Below, in pieces: positions 16,855 to 25,197 of a stretch of 64,000 bases of DNA (its first letter is position 1; every line of letters starts with the position of its first letter). Below the pieces are notes generated by a model. That model saw nothing but the letters and a program-made list of their open reading frames with translations. It made no database searches and was not told where the DNA came from. This stretch comes from JAVBRA01 sp031548435 (GTDB lineage Bacteria > Bacteroidota > Bacteroidia > Bacteroidales > Rikenellaceae). The stretch is taken from the NCBI GenBank assembly GCA_031548435.1, contig JAVBRA010000010.1:1-64000 (forward strand), read 5' to 3'. Made by a program: the position numbers and the translations under genes.

Positions 16855-18915
16855 TTAGTCGTAGAAATTCCAGGAGAATCCCATTTTGAACACTCTGCGG
16901 TTGAGCGGGTAGTGGAGCACGGTGAAATAGTTGCGGGTGCCGAACATGTCTTCGTTCAGGTGCTGCATCTTGAAGAACAGCCTCATGCGTTTCCATTTTC
17001 CGGCCACGAAAGCATCCAGATAGGGATAGTTCCCCAGCTCTTTTTCCCGTTGGTTGTAGAACGCCATCACGGCGGGGTTGTAGCCCGGAGCGTAGTACCC
17101 GGTATTGTACCGGGCATCGACGCCCACCTGCAACCGCAGGACGTTCTTCACCACATTGAACTCGTAGTAGTATTCGCCGTATGCCGAAAGCAACGGAACA
17201 GGGACAACCTCCTGGGAACTGCTCCACTGGAGTAATACCCGGTTGTTCAAGTGAAATCCTCCCAAAAGGAAATCCTTGCGCAGATAAACACCCGTGACGG
17301 TGACCTCGCTGCCGTGTTGAAGCGGCGTTGCGTCGGCCCCGTAGTAGACCTTGTCCGTGACGATCGACTGCCACGCCCCCGCATAGAGGTGGAGCGGTTC
17401 GACGCTCAGGTCGGCCGTGAGGCGGGTTTCAGTCTCCTTCGAGAAGGAGTTCTGCCACACATAGTGGTTAGAATAGTAGCTCTGCTTCCAGTAGTCCGGC
17501 GTGCGGAGGTCGTGGGTAAGCGCCAGAGCAAGCGTAACGGGCCGTTGCTTCCAGAAAACCGAAAAGTCGACCTCGCCCCGCAGGAAGAGGTCGCCGGAAG
17601 TATAGCCTATCAGGTTATAACGGGCCGAGGCGTCCCATAGTATGTACCGGCGGAATTTCCCTCCGGCGTTACCGAAAATATAGCCTCCGTCTTTTCTTAC
17701 ATTTTTCGTGCCGTAGAGGTACTGCTCGCCGGTAAACTGGTAATACTGATGGAACTCGTACCCCATGCCGCCGCCGAACACGCCGATGATCCCGTCGCGG
17801 TCGTAGGGCTGGATTTGCAGGAACACGCGGTTGTCCAGCAGCGACTCGAAGATCGAGTCGTAGGTGGCCGTGGGATTGAAATGCCAATCGGCGTAGTAGT
17901 CGCCGCTGCCGGTCTTGGTGTCGGTGTACTGCTTGTTGAAGCGGGTGTAGTTGAACGAATGGCCGATGTAGGCCATCGACTTGTCGGCCAGGGTGAAATC
18001 GCCCGCCTTGACCTTCGAGAACGAGATGGCGTACGATTCGGTCGAGTGGAACGTATTGCTCTTGAAGCGGTTTTTGGCGTCGGTGAGCCGCACGGGAATG
18101 TTCTCGGTGCGGTCGTAGATGGTGTCGGTGACGTCGCGGTCGTCCTGTATGCCGCCGTTCTCCTCGATGTTGAGCATGTTGTAGATATAGCCCGCGTGCA
18201 CTGTCAGCCGCTTGCCGGTGTGGTTGAAGGCGATCGAGAGGTTTTTGTCCTTGCCTTTCTGATTGTCGTACTGGCCTTTGGTGCCGTTGTTGCGGTAGCT
18301 GAGGTTGAACCCGGTCGAGGGCGATATGTTCTGGGCGTGGATGGCCACCAACTGGTCTTCGGACTTGGCCTTCTGCCCGGCCATATAATACGAAAGCTGG
18401 GTGAACGGCTTTTTGACGTTGTAGTAATCGACGTTGTCGGGCGTGTATAGGTACGCCGCGAACGGAAGGGCGAACGTGAAGTCGGCAGGCCGCGCGATGT
18501 CAAAATAGTTCAGCGGCACATTGGCCCCGCCCAGGTTGCCCAGATAGGCCGAACCCACGTCTTTTTTCTGGAAGATGTAGTCGTTCAGGAAGTCGGTCAT
18601 CAACGTATCGACGGGCCGCAGCGTCACATTGCTGTTGTAGGGGTTCAACTGCCACATGAACATGTTGCGCACGCGGGTCGAGTCGTCGAACAGGTACGAT
18701 TCGAGCGGCTTCTTCTCTTTCTTGGGGCCTTTCTTTTTATCGGTGGAGGTGGTGTCGGTCGATTCGAACGGGTTCTGGATCACCGTCTGGTCGTTGCGGT
18801 CGAAGCGCTGGTTGTAGATGTCGTTGGCCTGGGCAAACGCCTCGCCCGCACCGAACAGCGCGGATGCGGCCAGGGCAACGATGCAACAGAGTATGGTTTT
18901 TTTCAATCCCGACAT
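16855..18915 (-). CDS. Putative porin (large outer-membrane beta-barrel)
   Basis: The protein has 686 residues from MSGLKKTIL at 18915, with a signal peptide (about 1-29, ending A-F-A-Q-A). The mature part is beta-rich with many Tyr/Asn/Asp residues and alternating hydrophobics. It starts with an N-Q-R-F-D-R-N-D-Q segment and a charged K-K-x-P-K-K-E-K-K-P linker, and ends G-F-S-W-N-F-Y-D with aromatic residues. This matches the Bacteroidota 'putative porin' family of uncharacterised outer-membrane proteins. The open frame extends to 19065 but the extra N-terminus lacks signal features. A TATCTTTG-like box at 18972-18979 (minus) probably drives it. Transported substrate unknown. Confidence 0.8.
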   Translation of the reverse strand: MSGLKKTILCCIVALAASALFGAGEAFAQANDIYNQRFDRNDQTVIQNPFESTDTTSTDKKKGPKKEKKPLESYLFDDSTRVRNMFMWQLNPYNSNVTLRPVDTLMTDFLNDYIFQKKDVGSAYLGNLGGANVPLNYFDIARPADFTFALPFAAYLYTPDNVDYYNVKKPFTQLSYYMAGQKAKSEDQLVAIHAQNISPSTGFNLSYRNNGTKGQYDNQKGKDKNLSIAFNHTGKRLTVHAGYIYNMLNIEENGGIQDDRDVTDTIYDRTENIPVRLTDAKNRFKSNTFHSTESYAISFSKVKAGDFTLADKSMAYIGHSFNYTRFNKQYTDTKTGSGDYYADWHFNPTATYDSIFESLLDNRVFLQIQPYDRDGIIGVFGGGMGYEFHQYYQFTGEQYLYGTKNVRKDGGYIFGNAGGKFRRYILWDASARYNLIGYTSGDLFLRGEVDFSVFWKQRPVTLALALTHDLRTPDYWKQSYYSNHYVWQNSFSKETETRLTADLSVEPLHLYAGAWQSIVTDKVYYGADATPLQHGSEVTVTGVYLRKDFLLGGFHLNNRVLLQWSSSQEVVPVPLLSAYGEYYYEFNVVKNVLRLQVGVDARYNTGYYAPGYNPAVMAFYNQREKELGNYPYLDAFVAGKWKRMRLFFKMQHLNEDMFGTRNYFTVLHYPLNRRVFKMGFSWNFYD

Positions 18916-19071
18916 CCCGAAGGTTTGGAAAAGTGCCTCCCGGCACCCGGAAACAATTGTTTTTTTCCGGACAAAGATAAGCAAAATAATCGATCCCCTA
19001 CCATCGGCCCCGAAAAGCGCCGCAGATACATCTACCTGCACGTTTTCAGATCGTTCCGGCGACAAAACGCC

Positions 19072-21096
19072 CTACGGGAGCTCCATGAGTTCGAACACCA
19101 CCGCCGCGCGGTTGATGTTGTAGACTTTCATGAACTGGCGCGTTTCGCCATTGCAGGTCGAGTCGTAGGTGAAGTACTCGGCGGCGGGGTCGAGGCGGCC
19201 GAAGCCGCCGAACCGTTTATCGTCGCTGTTGAGCGCCACGCGGTATTTGCCCGGGCAGGGCATCGGCACCACGTAGTCGGGGATGGAGGCCGACGGGTGC
19301 CAGTTGAACACGAACACAAAGCTGTCGTGGTTGAAAACGATCGTCTTGTTTTTTTCATCCATCAGCCGGTTGTAGGCGTAGCCCATCTCCAGGATTTTGT
19401 TTTCGCGCACAAAATCGATCATCGCCCTGTCGAAATCGTTGAGGTAACCGTAACGCAGGAAGCCGTTTTCGGCCAGCGACCAGCGGCGTTGGGCGTGGGC
19501 GTAGCTCCAGCCGTTGCCCTCGCGGGGAAAATCGATCCACTCGGGATGGCCGAACTCGTTGCCCATGAAGTTGAGATAACCCTGCCCGCCGAGGGCAATG
19601 GTGAACGACCGGATCATCTTGTGCAGGGCCATGCCGCGGTCGATCACCACACTTTTGCAGGTGCGGTTCATGCAGGTGTACATCTCCTTGTCCATCAGGC
19701 GAAAGGCGATGGTCTTGTCGCCCACCATGGCCTGATCGTGCGACTCGCAGTAGGCGATCGTCCCCACCGCAGGCAGGCGGTTGGTCATCTCGTGCCACAT
19801 GCGGTGGATGTCCCAATCCTCGTCAGGCACGTCTTCGAGCAGCTCGATCCAAAAGTCGGGGATGGCCATCGCCAGCCGGTAGTCGAACCCCACCCCGCCG
19901 GCGTCGATGCCGATGCACATGCCCGGCATGCCGCTCACGTCCTCGGCGATGGTCACCGCCCCCGGACGCAGTTCGTGCACCAGTTTATTGGCCAGCGTCA
20001 GGTAAGTGACGGCGTCGAGGTTGATCGTGTGGTCGAAGAATTGCTCCCGCCGCTCAAAATCGGTGTAGCCGTGGTGGGTGTAGATCATCGAGGTGACGCC
20101 GTCGAAACGGAAACCGTCGAAGTGGAACTCCTCCAGCCAGTATTTGAGGTTCGACAGCAGGAAATGCTTCACCTCCTGCCTGCCGTAGTCGAACAGTTTC
20201 GAGTCCCAATATTTCTGGTATCCGGCCTCGCCGGGCGGCGAGTAGAGGCTGTCGCTGCCGTCGAGTTCGTTGAGTCCCTCGTTGGTATTCTTGACATAAT
20301 GGGCGTGCACCAGGTCCATGACCACGGCCAGCCCCATCTTATGGGCCTCCTTCACCAGTAATTTCAGCTCTTCGGGCGTCCCGAAACGCGACGACGGGGC
20401 GTAAAAATTCGAAACATGGTAGCCGAAACTGCCGTAGTACGGGTGCTCGGCCACGGCCATCAGCTGGATCGTGTTATAACCCTGCTTCTTGATGCGCGGC
20501 AGAATGTTGGCGCGGAACTCGTCGCAGGTGCCCACGCCCTCCTTCTCCTGCGCCATGCCGATGTGGCTCTCGTAGATGAGCAGCGGCCCCAGGGAGCGGA
20601 TGTCGAATCGGTCGCCCTCCCAGTCGAACGGCACCGGAGGCGCCCACAACTGGCCCGAGAAGTCTTTGGTGTGCTCGTCCTGCACCGTCCGGCGGATGTA
20701 CGCAGGGATGTGGTCGCCCCACCCGTTCTCGCCATGTACGTGGAGTTTCACCCGTGATCCGTGCACCAGTCCGCCGAACTCCTCATCCGGCAGGAAGATG
20801 CTCCACACGCCCCCACTCTCTTTGGTCAGTCGCAGCTGGGTACGGGCCCAGTTGTTGAAGTCGCCGAACAGGTACACGTCGTAGGCGCGCGGCAGCCAGT
20901 CGCGGAACCACCATCCCTTTTTCACGGGATCGTAATGGAATCCGAAGAACAGATGGGCGTTGGCGAAATCGGCCAACGATCCCGAACTCTTTTCGATACC
21001 CCTGAGCGCAGCCCTGTAACGCTCGTGCCGCTCGACGATCTGCTCCTCGACCGGTTCGAGCCATGAATCCCCCTCGATGATTGCCAGACGTGCCAT
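19072..21096 (-). CDS. glgB: 1,4-alpha-glucan branching enzyme (GH13)
   Basis: This 674-residue enzyme creates alpha-1,6 branches in glycogen. An N-terminal CBM48-type beta domain (about 40-140, with F-G-D-F-N-N-W) precedes a GH13 TIM barrel. The four conserved regions are visible: V-V-M-D-L-V-H-A-H, G-F-R-F-D-G-V-T-S-M with the nucleophile Asp near residue 330, A-E-D-V-S-G with the acid/base Glu near 382, and C-E-S-H-D-Q near 453. A C-terminal beta domain ends at F-E-L-M-E-L-P. The sequence is closer to eukaryotic-type branching enzymes, as is usual in Bacteroidota. The next gene on the other side diverges (21301). Confidence 0.95.
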   Translation of the reverse strand: MARLAIIEGDSWLEPVEEQIVERHERYRAALRGIEKSSGSLADFANAHLFFGFHYDPVKKGWWFRDWLPRAYDVYLFGDFNNWARTQLRLTKESGGVWSIFLPDEEFGGLVHGSRVKLHVHGENGWGDHIPAYIRRTVQDEHTKDFSGQLWAPPVPFDWEGDRFDIRSLGPLLIYESHIGMAQEKEGVGTCDEFRANILPRIKKQGYNTIQLMAVAEHPYYGSFGYHVSNFYAPSSRFGTPEELKLLVKEAHKMGLAVVMDLVHAHYVKNTNEGLNELDGSDSLYSPPGEAGYQKYWDSKLFDYGRQEVKHFLLSNLKYWLEEFHFDGFRFDGVTSMIYTHHGYTDFERREQFFDHTINLDAVTYLTLANKLVHELRPGAVTIAEDVSGMPGMCIGIDAGGVGFDYRLAMAIPDFWIELLEDVPDEDWDIHRMWHEMTNRLPAVGTIAYCESHDQAMVGDKTIAFRLMDKEMYTCMNRTCKSVVIDRGMALHKMIRSFTIALGGQGYLNFMGNEFGHPEWIDFPREGNGWSYAHAQRRWSLAENGFLRYGYLNDFDRAMIDFVRENKILEMGYAYNRLMDEKNKTIVFNHDSFVFVFNWHPSASIPDYVVPMPCPGKYRVALNSDDKRFGGFGRLDPAAEYFTYDSTCNGETRQFMKVYNINRAAVVFELMELP

Positions 21097-21218
21097 GGTT
21101 GCCTATTTTTACACAATGATAGGCATTTTTTGCGGAACATCCCACAGGATGGCCCTATTTTCCGTCATTCCGAATCCGATCCCGGAATAACATTAAAGAA
21201 AAGATCTTCTGTTTCTGC

Positions 21219-21247
21219 TTGTACTATAACAAAAAAAGTTATCTTTG
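21219..21247 (+). promoter_or_regulatory. Promoter of the YiiX-like gene
   Basis: TTG (21219-21221), 18 bases and TATCTTTG (21240-21247). The start of transcription would fall at about 21254, which makes the in-frame ATG at 21253 an unlikely start codon. Confidence 0.6.
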
Positions 21248-21300
21248 TAGTGATGTTACCGGGATCTCTTTCAGAAAATTGCAGGAGCAGACCCCGGCAG

Positions 21301-21912
21301 GTGTTGACAGGCGTTGCCGTATCGCTGTGCCTGTTGTGTTCTGTCGCCGGATGCACGGGGAAGAAAGCCCGGGCCGAACAACTGCCGATGGAGTTGCTGG
21401 CCGAGGGCGACGTGGTTTTCCGCCGCGGCTCGGGGGCCAAAACCCACGCCGTGTTGCGCGCCGACACCTCGGGCATCTACAGCCACGTGGGCATGGTGGT
21501 GCGAACCGATTCGGGGCTGATGGTGGTGCATGTCACCCCGGGCGAACGGGCCAAAGGCGAGACGGTCGACCGCATCAAACTGGAGACGCCGGAGGGGTTT
21601 TTCGCCCCGGAGCGCTGCTCGAAAGGAGCCCTGGCGCGCTTTGCCGACACAACCGGGTGTCCGGCGCTGGCGGCCGGGCGGGCGCTGGAGTTTTACCGGC
21701 GCGGGGTGCTGTTCGACCACGACTACGACCTGACCGACACCACGAAGATGTACTGCACCGAACTGGTGTGGCTCGCCTATCTGGACACCGGTATGGACAT
21801 CACCGCCGGGCGCAGGAGCGAGATCCGGAATTTCCCGATGTATTCGGGCACCTATATCTTTCCGTCCGATATTTACAAACATAAAAGCCTTCGGGTCTAT
21901 TTCAGTTTTTGA
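21301..21912 (+). CDS. YiiX/YebB-like permuted papain-fold (NlpC/P60-type) lipoprotein
   Basis: The protein has 203 residues if the GTG at 21301 is the start. This choice places a short signal peptide with lipobox S-V-A-G-C directly after the start and leaves a ~45-base leader after the promoter. The ATG at 21253 sits on the predicted transcription start. Core motifs of the permuted NlpC/P60 (DUF830/YiiX) family are present: G-D-V-V-F-R, Y-S-H-V-G-M-V with the catalytic His, and M-Y-C-T-E-L-V-W with the catalytic Cys near the C-terminus. Such enzymes are predicted amidases or acyl-transfer enzymes acting on peptides or lipids at the envelope; the actual substrate is unknown. Confidence 0.82.
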   Translation: MLTGVAVSLCLLCSVAGCTGKKARAEQLPMELLAEGDVVFRRGSGAKTHAVLRADTSGIYSHVGMVVRTDSGLMVVHVTPGERAKGETVDRIKLETPEGFFAPERCSKGALARFADTTGCPALAAGRALEFYRRGVLFDHDYDLTDTTKMYCTELVWLAYLDTGMDITAGRRSEIRNFPMYSGTYIFPSDIYKHKSLRVYFSF

Positions 21913-21939
21913 TACTTAACCACTTAAACTCATTTGATT

Positions 21940-22371
21940 ATGAAAAGACTGTTACTCGTTTCAATGTGTACGGCCCTGGTGGGGCTGGTTGCGTTCTCCT
22001 CGTGCGGGGGCAAATCGAAAGGCCAGACACCGGCCGACATCGAGATGAAGCTCTGGGATCTTGTTAAAAAAGCCGATTACGAGAAAGCCATGGCATTCTG
22101 GATCGACAATACGGCCGTCGATCCCGACGACGATACGACTCCCGAACAGAAAAAAGAAGTGATCAAGGCTTTCGCCGAGAAGATGAAAGCCGGCTTCGAC
22201 CAGAAAGGCGGCGTGAAAGAAGCCGAACTGCTGGAAGAAACCATCAGCGAAGACCAAACGACCGCTAAAGTGAAAGTAAAGCTCACCATGGGCGACGGGT
22301 CGACTACGGAAGAGTCCAACAAATACAAGAAAGTGGACGGCGTGTGGAAGTTCGACAACTCGGCCAAATAA
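21940..22371 (+). CDS. DUF4878-like lipoprotein
   Basis: The protein has 143 residues from the ATG at 21940 (a TTG two codons upstream is less likely). The signal ends A-F-S-S-C-G-G with Cys at residue 22, so it is a lipoprotein. The mature part, with a long charged helix (E-Q-K-K-E-V-I-K-A-F-A-E-K-M-K-A-G) followed by strands and the ending V-D-G-V-W-K-F-D-N, resembles DUF4878/NTF2-like lipoproteins common in Bacteroidales. Function unknown. It follows the YiiX-like gene by 27 bases, so co-transcription is likely, and a terminator follows. Confidence 0.8.
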   Translation: MKRLLLVSMCTALVGLVAFSSCGGKSKGQTPADIEMKLWDLVKKADYEKAMAFWIDNTAVDPDDDTTPEQKKEVIKAFAEKMKAGFDQKGGVKEAELLEETISEDQTTAKVKVKLTMGDGSTTEESNKYKKVDGVWKFDNSAK

Positions 22372-22439
22372 CACCCTGCCATCGACAACCCTGCGTAGCC
22401 CCGTGAACGCCATCGCGTAACGCGGAACGACAACGGCAC

Positions 22440-22471
22440 AGCCCCTTGAGAGTTACTCTCAGGGGGCTTTT
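22440..22471 (+). terminator. Terminator of the YiiX-lipoprotein operon
   Basis: A 12-base stem (22440-22451 with 22457-22468, one G-U type mismatch) is followed by TTTTG, about 70 bases after the lipoprotein stop. Confidence 0.75.
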
Positions 22472-22597
22472 GTCGTTTCACAGGCATCCCGGAGCGCAAA
22501 TCTCCCCCGGACAACAAGCAACGCCCGACAACAGACAGGGAAACTGCGGCACGCTAATTGCGGCCCGGAAAAGATAAAACATCAAACCGAATCCGTC

Positions 22598-23020
22598 ATG
22601 AAAAAATTCTTTCTTTACGATTACCCGCTGGGCAGGGACGCCCAGTCGTTCGTAGCGTTGTTCTTCCGCCTGTTCATCGGCATGATGATGCTCACCCACG
22701 GGATGGCCAAACTGTCGAACTTCGGGGTCATGTCGGCCGCCTTCCCCGATCCGCTGGGGGTGGGCCCGGCCGCATCGCTGACCCTGAGCATCCTGGCCGA
22801 AGTGGGTTGTTCGCTGCTGATCATCGTCGGGCTGTTCACCCGCCTGGCCGCACTGCCGTTGATCTTCAACATGATCATAGCCGTGACGGTGCATGCCGGC
22901 GATCCGCTGTCGGCCAAAGAACCGGCCCTGCTGTACCTGGCGTTCTACATGGTGATCTTCTTCGCCGGCAGCGGGCGGTATTCGGTCGACCACCTGCTCT
23001 TCGGCCAAACACGCCGTTGA
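22598..23020 (+). CDS. DoxX-family membrane protein
   Basis: This 140-residue protein has four predicted membrane helices (about 20-40, 62-82, 88-106 and 115-133). It has the DoxX landmarks R-L-F-I-G-M-M-M-L-T-H-G near the first helix and A-E-V-G-C-S-L-L-I-I-V-G-L-F-T-R in the second. Members are integral membrane proteins of largely unknown role, sometimes linked to sulfur or redox stress. It is monocistronic, with a palindrome/terminator at 23063-23105. Confidence 0.85.
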   Translation: MKKFFLYDYPLGRDAQSFVALFFRLFIGMMMLTHGMAKLSNFGVMSAAFPDPLGVGPAASLTLSILAEVGCSLLIIVGLFTRLAALPLIFNMIIAVTVHAGDPLSAKEPALLYLAFYMVIFFAGSGRYSVDHLLFGQTRR

Positions 23021-23062
23021 CGCCCCTGCAACCGCATCCCGCCGATTAAGATCCCGGCAACA

Positions 23063-23105
23063 ACACATCGTGTGTGCGATAATAAAACACACGATGTGTG
23101 TGTTT
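23063..23105 (+). terminator. 13-bp perfect inverted repeat between doxX and nusB
   Basis: Arms 23063-23075 and 23087-23099 are perfectly complementary (ACACATCGTGTGT type) with an 11-base loop, followed by GTGTTTTT. Orientation and T-run fit termination of doxX. The AC/GT-rich symmetric arms just upstream of the nusB promoter region would also fit a regulator site. A TACATTTG -7-like box for nusB lies at 23122-23129. Confidence 0.55.
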
Positions 23106-23167
23106 TTCCCGATATAATGCCTACATTTGCGTGGCCGATTTTTCAAAAGACCCAAAACGCAAGACAA

Positions 23168-24109
23168 ATGGTTAGCAGAAGGTTACTCAGGATCAAGATA
23201 GTTAAGGCTCTTTATTCCCATTTCAAATCCGAATCGGATTCGCTGATCGCTTCCGAAAAGGAGTTTTTTACCAGCGTCGACAAGTGCCACCAATTATACC
23301 ACCTGATGCTGCGACTGTCGGTGGATGTGGCCGACTACGCCCGGGGACGGATCGAGATCGCAAAAAAGAAACACCTGCCCACCAAGGCCGACCTCAACCC
23401 CAATCTCCGCTTTGCCGACAACCGGGTGATCGAGGCGTTGCGCACCGACGAACGACTGAACAGCTACCTCGAAAAACACTCGCTGTCGTGGGCCGGGCAT
23501 CCCGAACTGGTGAAAACCATCTACAACAACCTGATCGAAAAAGATTACTATAAGAAATACATGGCCTCGGCCACCGACAGTTTTGAGAGCGACCTCAAGT
23601 TCATGGTGGGCTTTTACACCTTCGAGATCGAAGACCTGGAACTGATGGAACAAGTGGTCGAAGAAGACTCGATCTACTGGGCCGACGACATCGAATTCAC
23701 GCTGGGGTCGGTGATCCGCACCATCAATAAAATGAAGCAGGGAGGCAAGCTCGAACTGATGCCGCTGTTCAAAAGCAACGACGAGCCCGAGTTCGCCAAG
23801 GCGGTGTTCCGCGGCGCCATCGTCAACCAGGCCGAATACCTCGAATACATCAACAAGTATTCGAGCAACTGGGACCTCGACCGCATCGCCTACATGGACA
23901 CGATGATCATGCTGGCGGCCGTGTCGGAGATCCTCAACTGCCCCACGGTTCCGATATCGGTGACCCTGGACGAATACCTTGAGATCGCCAAGTTTTACAG
24001 CACTCCTTCGAGCACCCAGTTCATCAACGGCGTGCTCGACAAGATCGTCGAAATGCTCAGGGCCGAAAACAAGATCAACAAAACGGACGGCGATGACGAC
24101 GATCAATAA
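23168..24109 (+). CDS. nusB: Transcription antitermination factor NusB
   Basis: The protein has 313 residues, the long form usual in Bacteroidota, with the NusB helical domain at the C-terminal end (about 190-300, with Y-I-N-K-Y-S-S-N-W-D-L-D-R-I-A-Y-M-D). It starts with M-V-S-R-R-L-L-R-I-K-I-V-K-A-L-Y, as in family relatives; the open frame extends upstream without coding character. NusB with NusE binds boxA RNA and supports antitermination on rRNA operons. It overlaps the following DUF1573 gene by 17 bases, and yajC follows: a conserved cluster in this phylum. Confidence 0.93.
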   Translation: MVSRRLLRIKIVKALYSHFKSESDSLIASEKEFFTSVDKCHQLYHLMLRLSVDVADYARGRIEIAKKKHLPTKADLNPNLRFADNRVIEALRTDERLNSYLEKHSLSWAGHPELVKTIYNNLIEKDYYKKYMASATDSFESDLKFMVGFYTFEIEDLELMEQVVEEDSIYWADDIEFTLGSVIRTINKMKQGGKLELMPLFKSNDEPEFAKAVFRGAIVNQAEYLEYINKYSSNWDLDRIAYMDTMIMLAAVSEILNCPTVPISVTLDEYLEIAKFYSTPSSTQFINGVLDKIVEMLRAENKINKTDGDDDDQ

Positions 24110-24533
24110 CATCGCACGCATGACGTTGATAGCCGCCGCGCTTGCGGTCTGCGGCTGCAGCCAGAAGCAGGGGCGCCTGATCGATGATGGAACGGTGGCT
24201 TTGTCAACCCGTTTTTCGGAACCCGAAACAGGAAGTTTCCACCCCCTCGACACGGTCGATTTCGGAACCATCGACAAAGGCAGCATCGTACGCAAGCGCA
24301 TCGACATCGCCAATCCGACCGGCAAACCGCTGGTAGTTGTGCAGGTAACCTCGGGCTGCGGCTGCACAACCACCGAATACGACTCGCGCCCGGTGCTGCC
24401 CGACAGCTCCTTCCGACTGACGGTGCAGTTCGACTCGAAAAGCAAGGAGGGGCCGCAACGCAACCTGATACGGGTGGCCACCAACGAAGGCAAGATCGGC
24501 GCGGTGGTGTTGATGACCGGTAACGTAAAATAA
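24093..24533 (+). CDS. DUF1573 lipoprotein
   Basis: The protein has 146 residues from the ATG at 24093, inside the end of nusB. The signal peptide ends A-V-C-G-C-S with lipobox Cys near residue 21. The single DUF1573 domain (about 50-145) is an immunoglobulin/ASH-like beta sandwich with the hallmark V-D-F-G-T-I-D-K-G and V-T-S-G-C-G-C-T-T-T-E-Y motifs. The C-G-C-T cysteine pair is conserved in the family. Role unknown; envelope location is expected. It is translationally coupled to nusB and sits upstream of yajC. Confidence 0.9.
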   Translation: MTTINNIARMTLIAAALAVCGCSQKQGRLIDDGTVALSTRFSEPETGSFHPLDTVDFGTIDKGSIVRKRIDIANPTGKPLVVVQVTSGCGCTTTEYDSRPVLPDSSFRLTVQFDSKSKEGPQRNLIRVATNEGKIGAVVLMTGNVK

Positions 24534-24575
24534 CACGGCAACGAAAACTAAACTAACACATAAAACCAAACGATT

Positions 24576-24902
24576 ATGAACCTGATGACAATCCTGCAAG
24601 CCTCCGGAGCAGCCGGAGCCGACGGCAAAGGCGGCAACATGCAGTTCCTGCTGATGATGGCCCTGATATTCGTGGTCATGTACTTCTTTATGATCCGCCC
24701 GCAACAGAAACGCCAGAAAGAACTCAACAACTTCCGCAAGTCGCTCGAAAAGGGCACCCGGGTGGTCACCGCCGGCGGCATCTACGGAACCATCCGCGAA
24801 ATCAACGAAACATACGTGGTCGTCGAAATCGACAACAACGTAACCATCCGCGTAGACAAAAACATGATCATGCGCGCCCCTGAATCCGCCCCGCAGAAAT
24901 AA
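24576..24902 (+). CDS. yajC: Preprotein translocase subunit YajC
   Basis: This 108-residue, single-pass inner-membrane protein associates with SecDF and the Sec translocon. A hydrophobic helix (about 24-42) ends in the family signature F-F-M-I-R-P-Q-Q-K-R-Q-K. It is followed by a small cytoplasmic domain with G-T-R-V-V-T-A-G-G-I-Y-G-T-I. It closes the nusB-DUF1573-yajC cluster, 42 bases after the DUF1573 stop. Confidence 0.95.
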   Translation: MNLMTILQASGAAGADGKGGNMQFLLMMALIFVVMYFFMIRPQQKRQKELNNFRKSLEKGTRVVTAGGIYGTIREINETYVVVEIDNNVTIRVDKNMIMRAPESAPQK

Positions 24903-24920
24903 CGGGTTGCGGGTTTACCT

Positions 24921-25176
24921 GTTACTTCATCTGAACTTTTTGTAAAAAGTTCAACCAAAAACTTTCAGGAAAAACTTCGTTTTTCGTGATTGTCTGTATT
25001 TCATTCTATTAACATGATTGGAGAGGCCCCCTCTCGTATAGCATAAATGTATCGTAAAATTGGAGGGGGCCTCTCCAATCATGTTATTCTAACGGAGTAA
25101 AGTCAGTCAAGAGATACGAAAGTATCTCCGAAAAATTTTTGGTCAAGCTTTTTACAAAAAGCTTGGATTGAGTAAC
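24921..25176. repeat. MITE-like element 1: nested inverted repeats
   Basis: The outer imperfect inverted repeat is 36 bases (24921-24956 with 25141-25176), each arm itself holding CTTTTTGTAAAAAG-type dyads. Inside is a perfect 24-base inverted repeat (25010-25033 with 25063-25086) around a 29-base loop. Smaller stems include GAGATACG...TATCTC at about 25110-25128. The layout is the same as the element at 38937-39183, including the outer sequences, but the 24-base arms differ. There is no coding capacity. It fills the gap between yajC and the MBOAT gene. Confidence 0.75.
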
Positions 25177-25197
25177 AAGTAAAAACCGTAACGTGCT

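Noticed and set aside
24921..25176. MITE-like element 1 as a simple terminator of yajC
   Set aside because: It is far larger than a terminator, has nested symmetric ends and a sister copy 14 kb away next to unrelated genes, so a repeat element is a better description.
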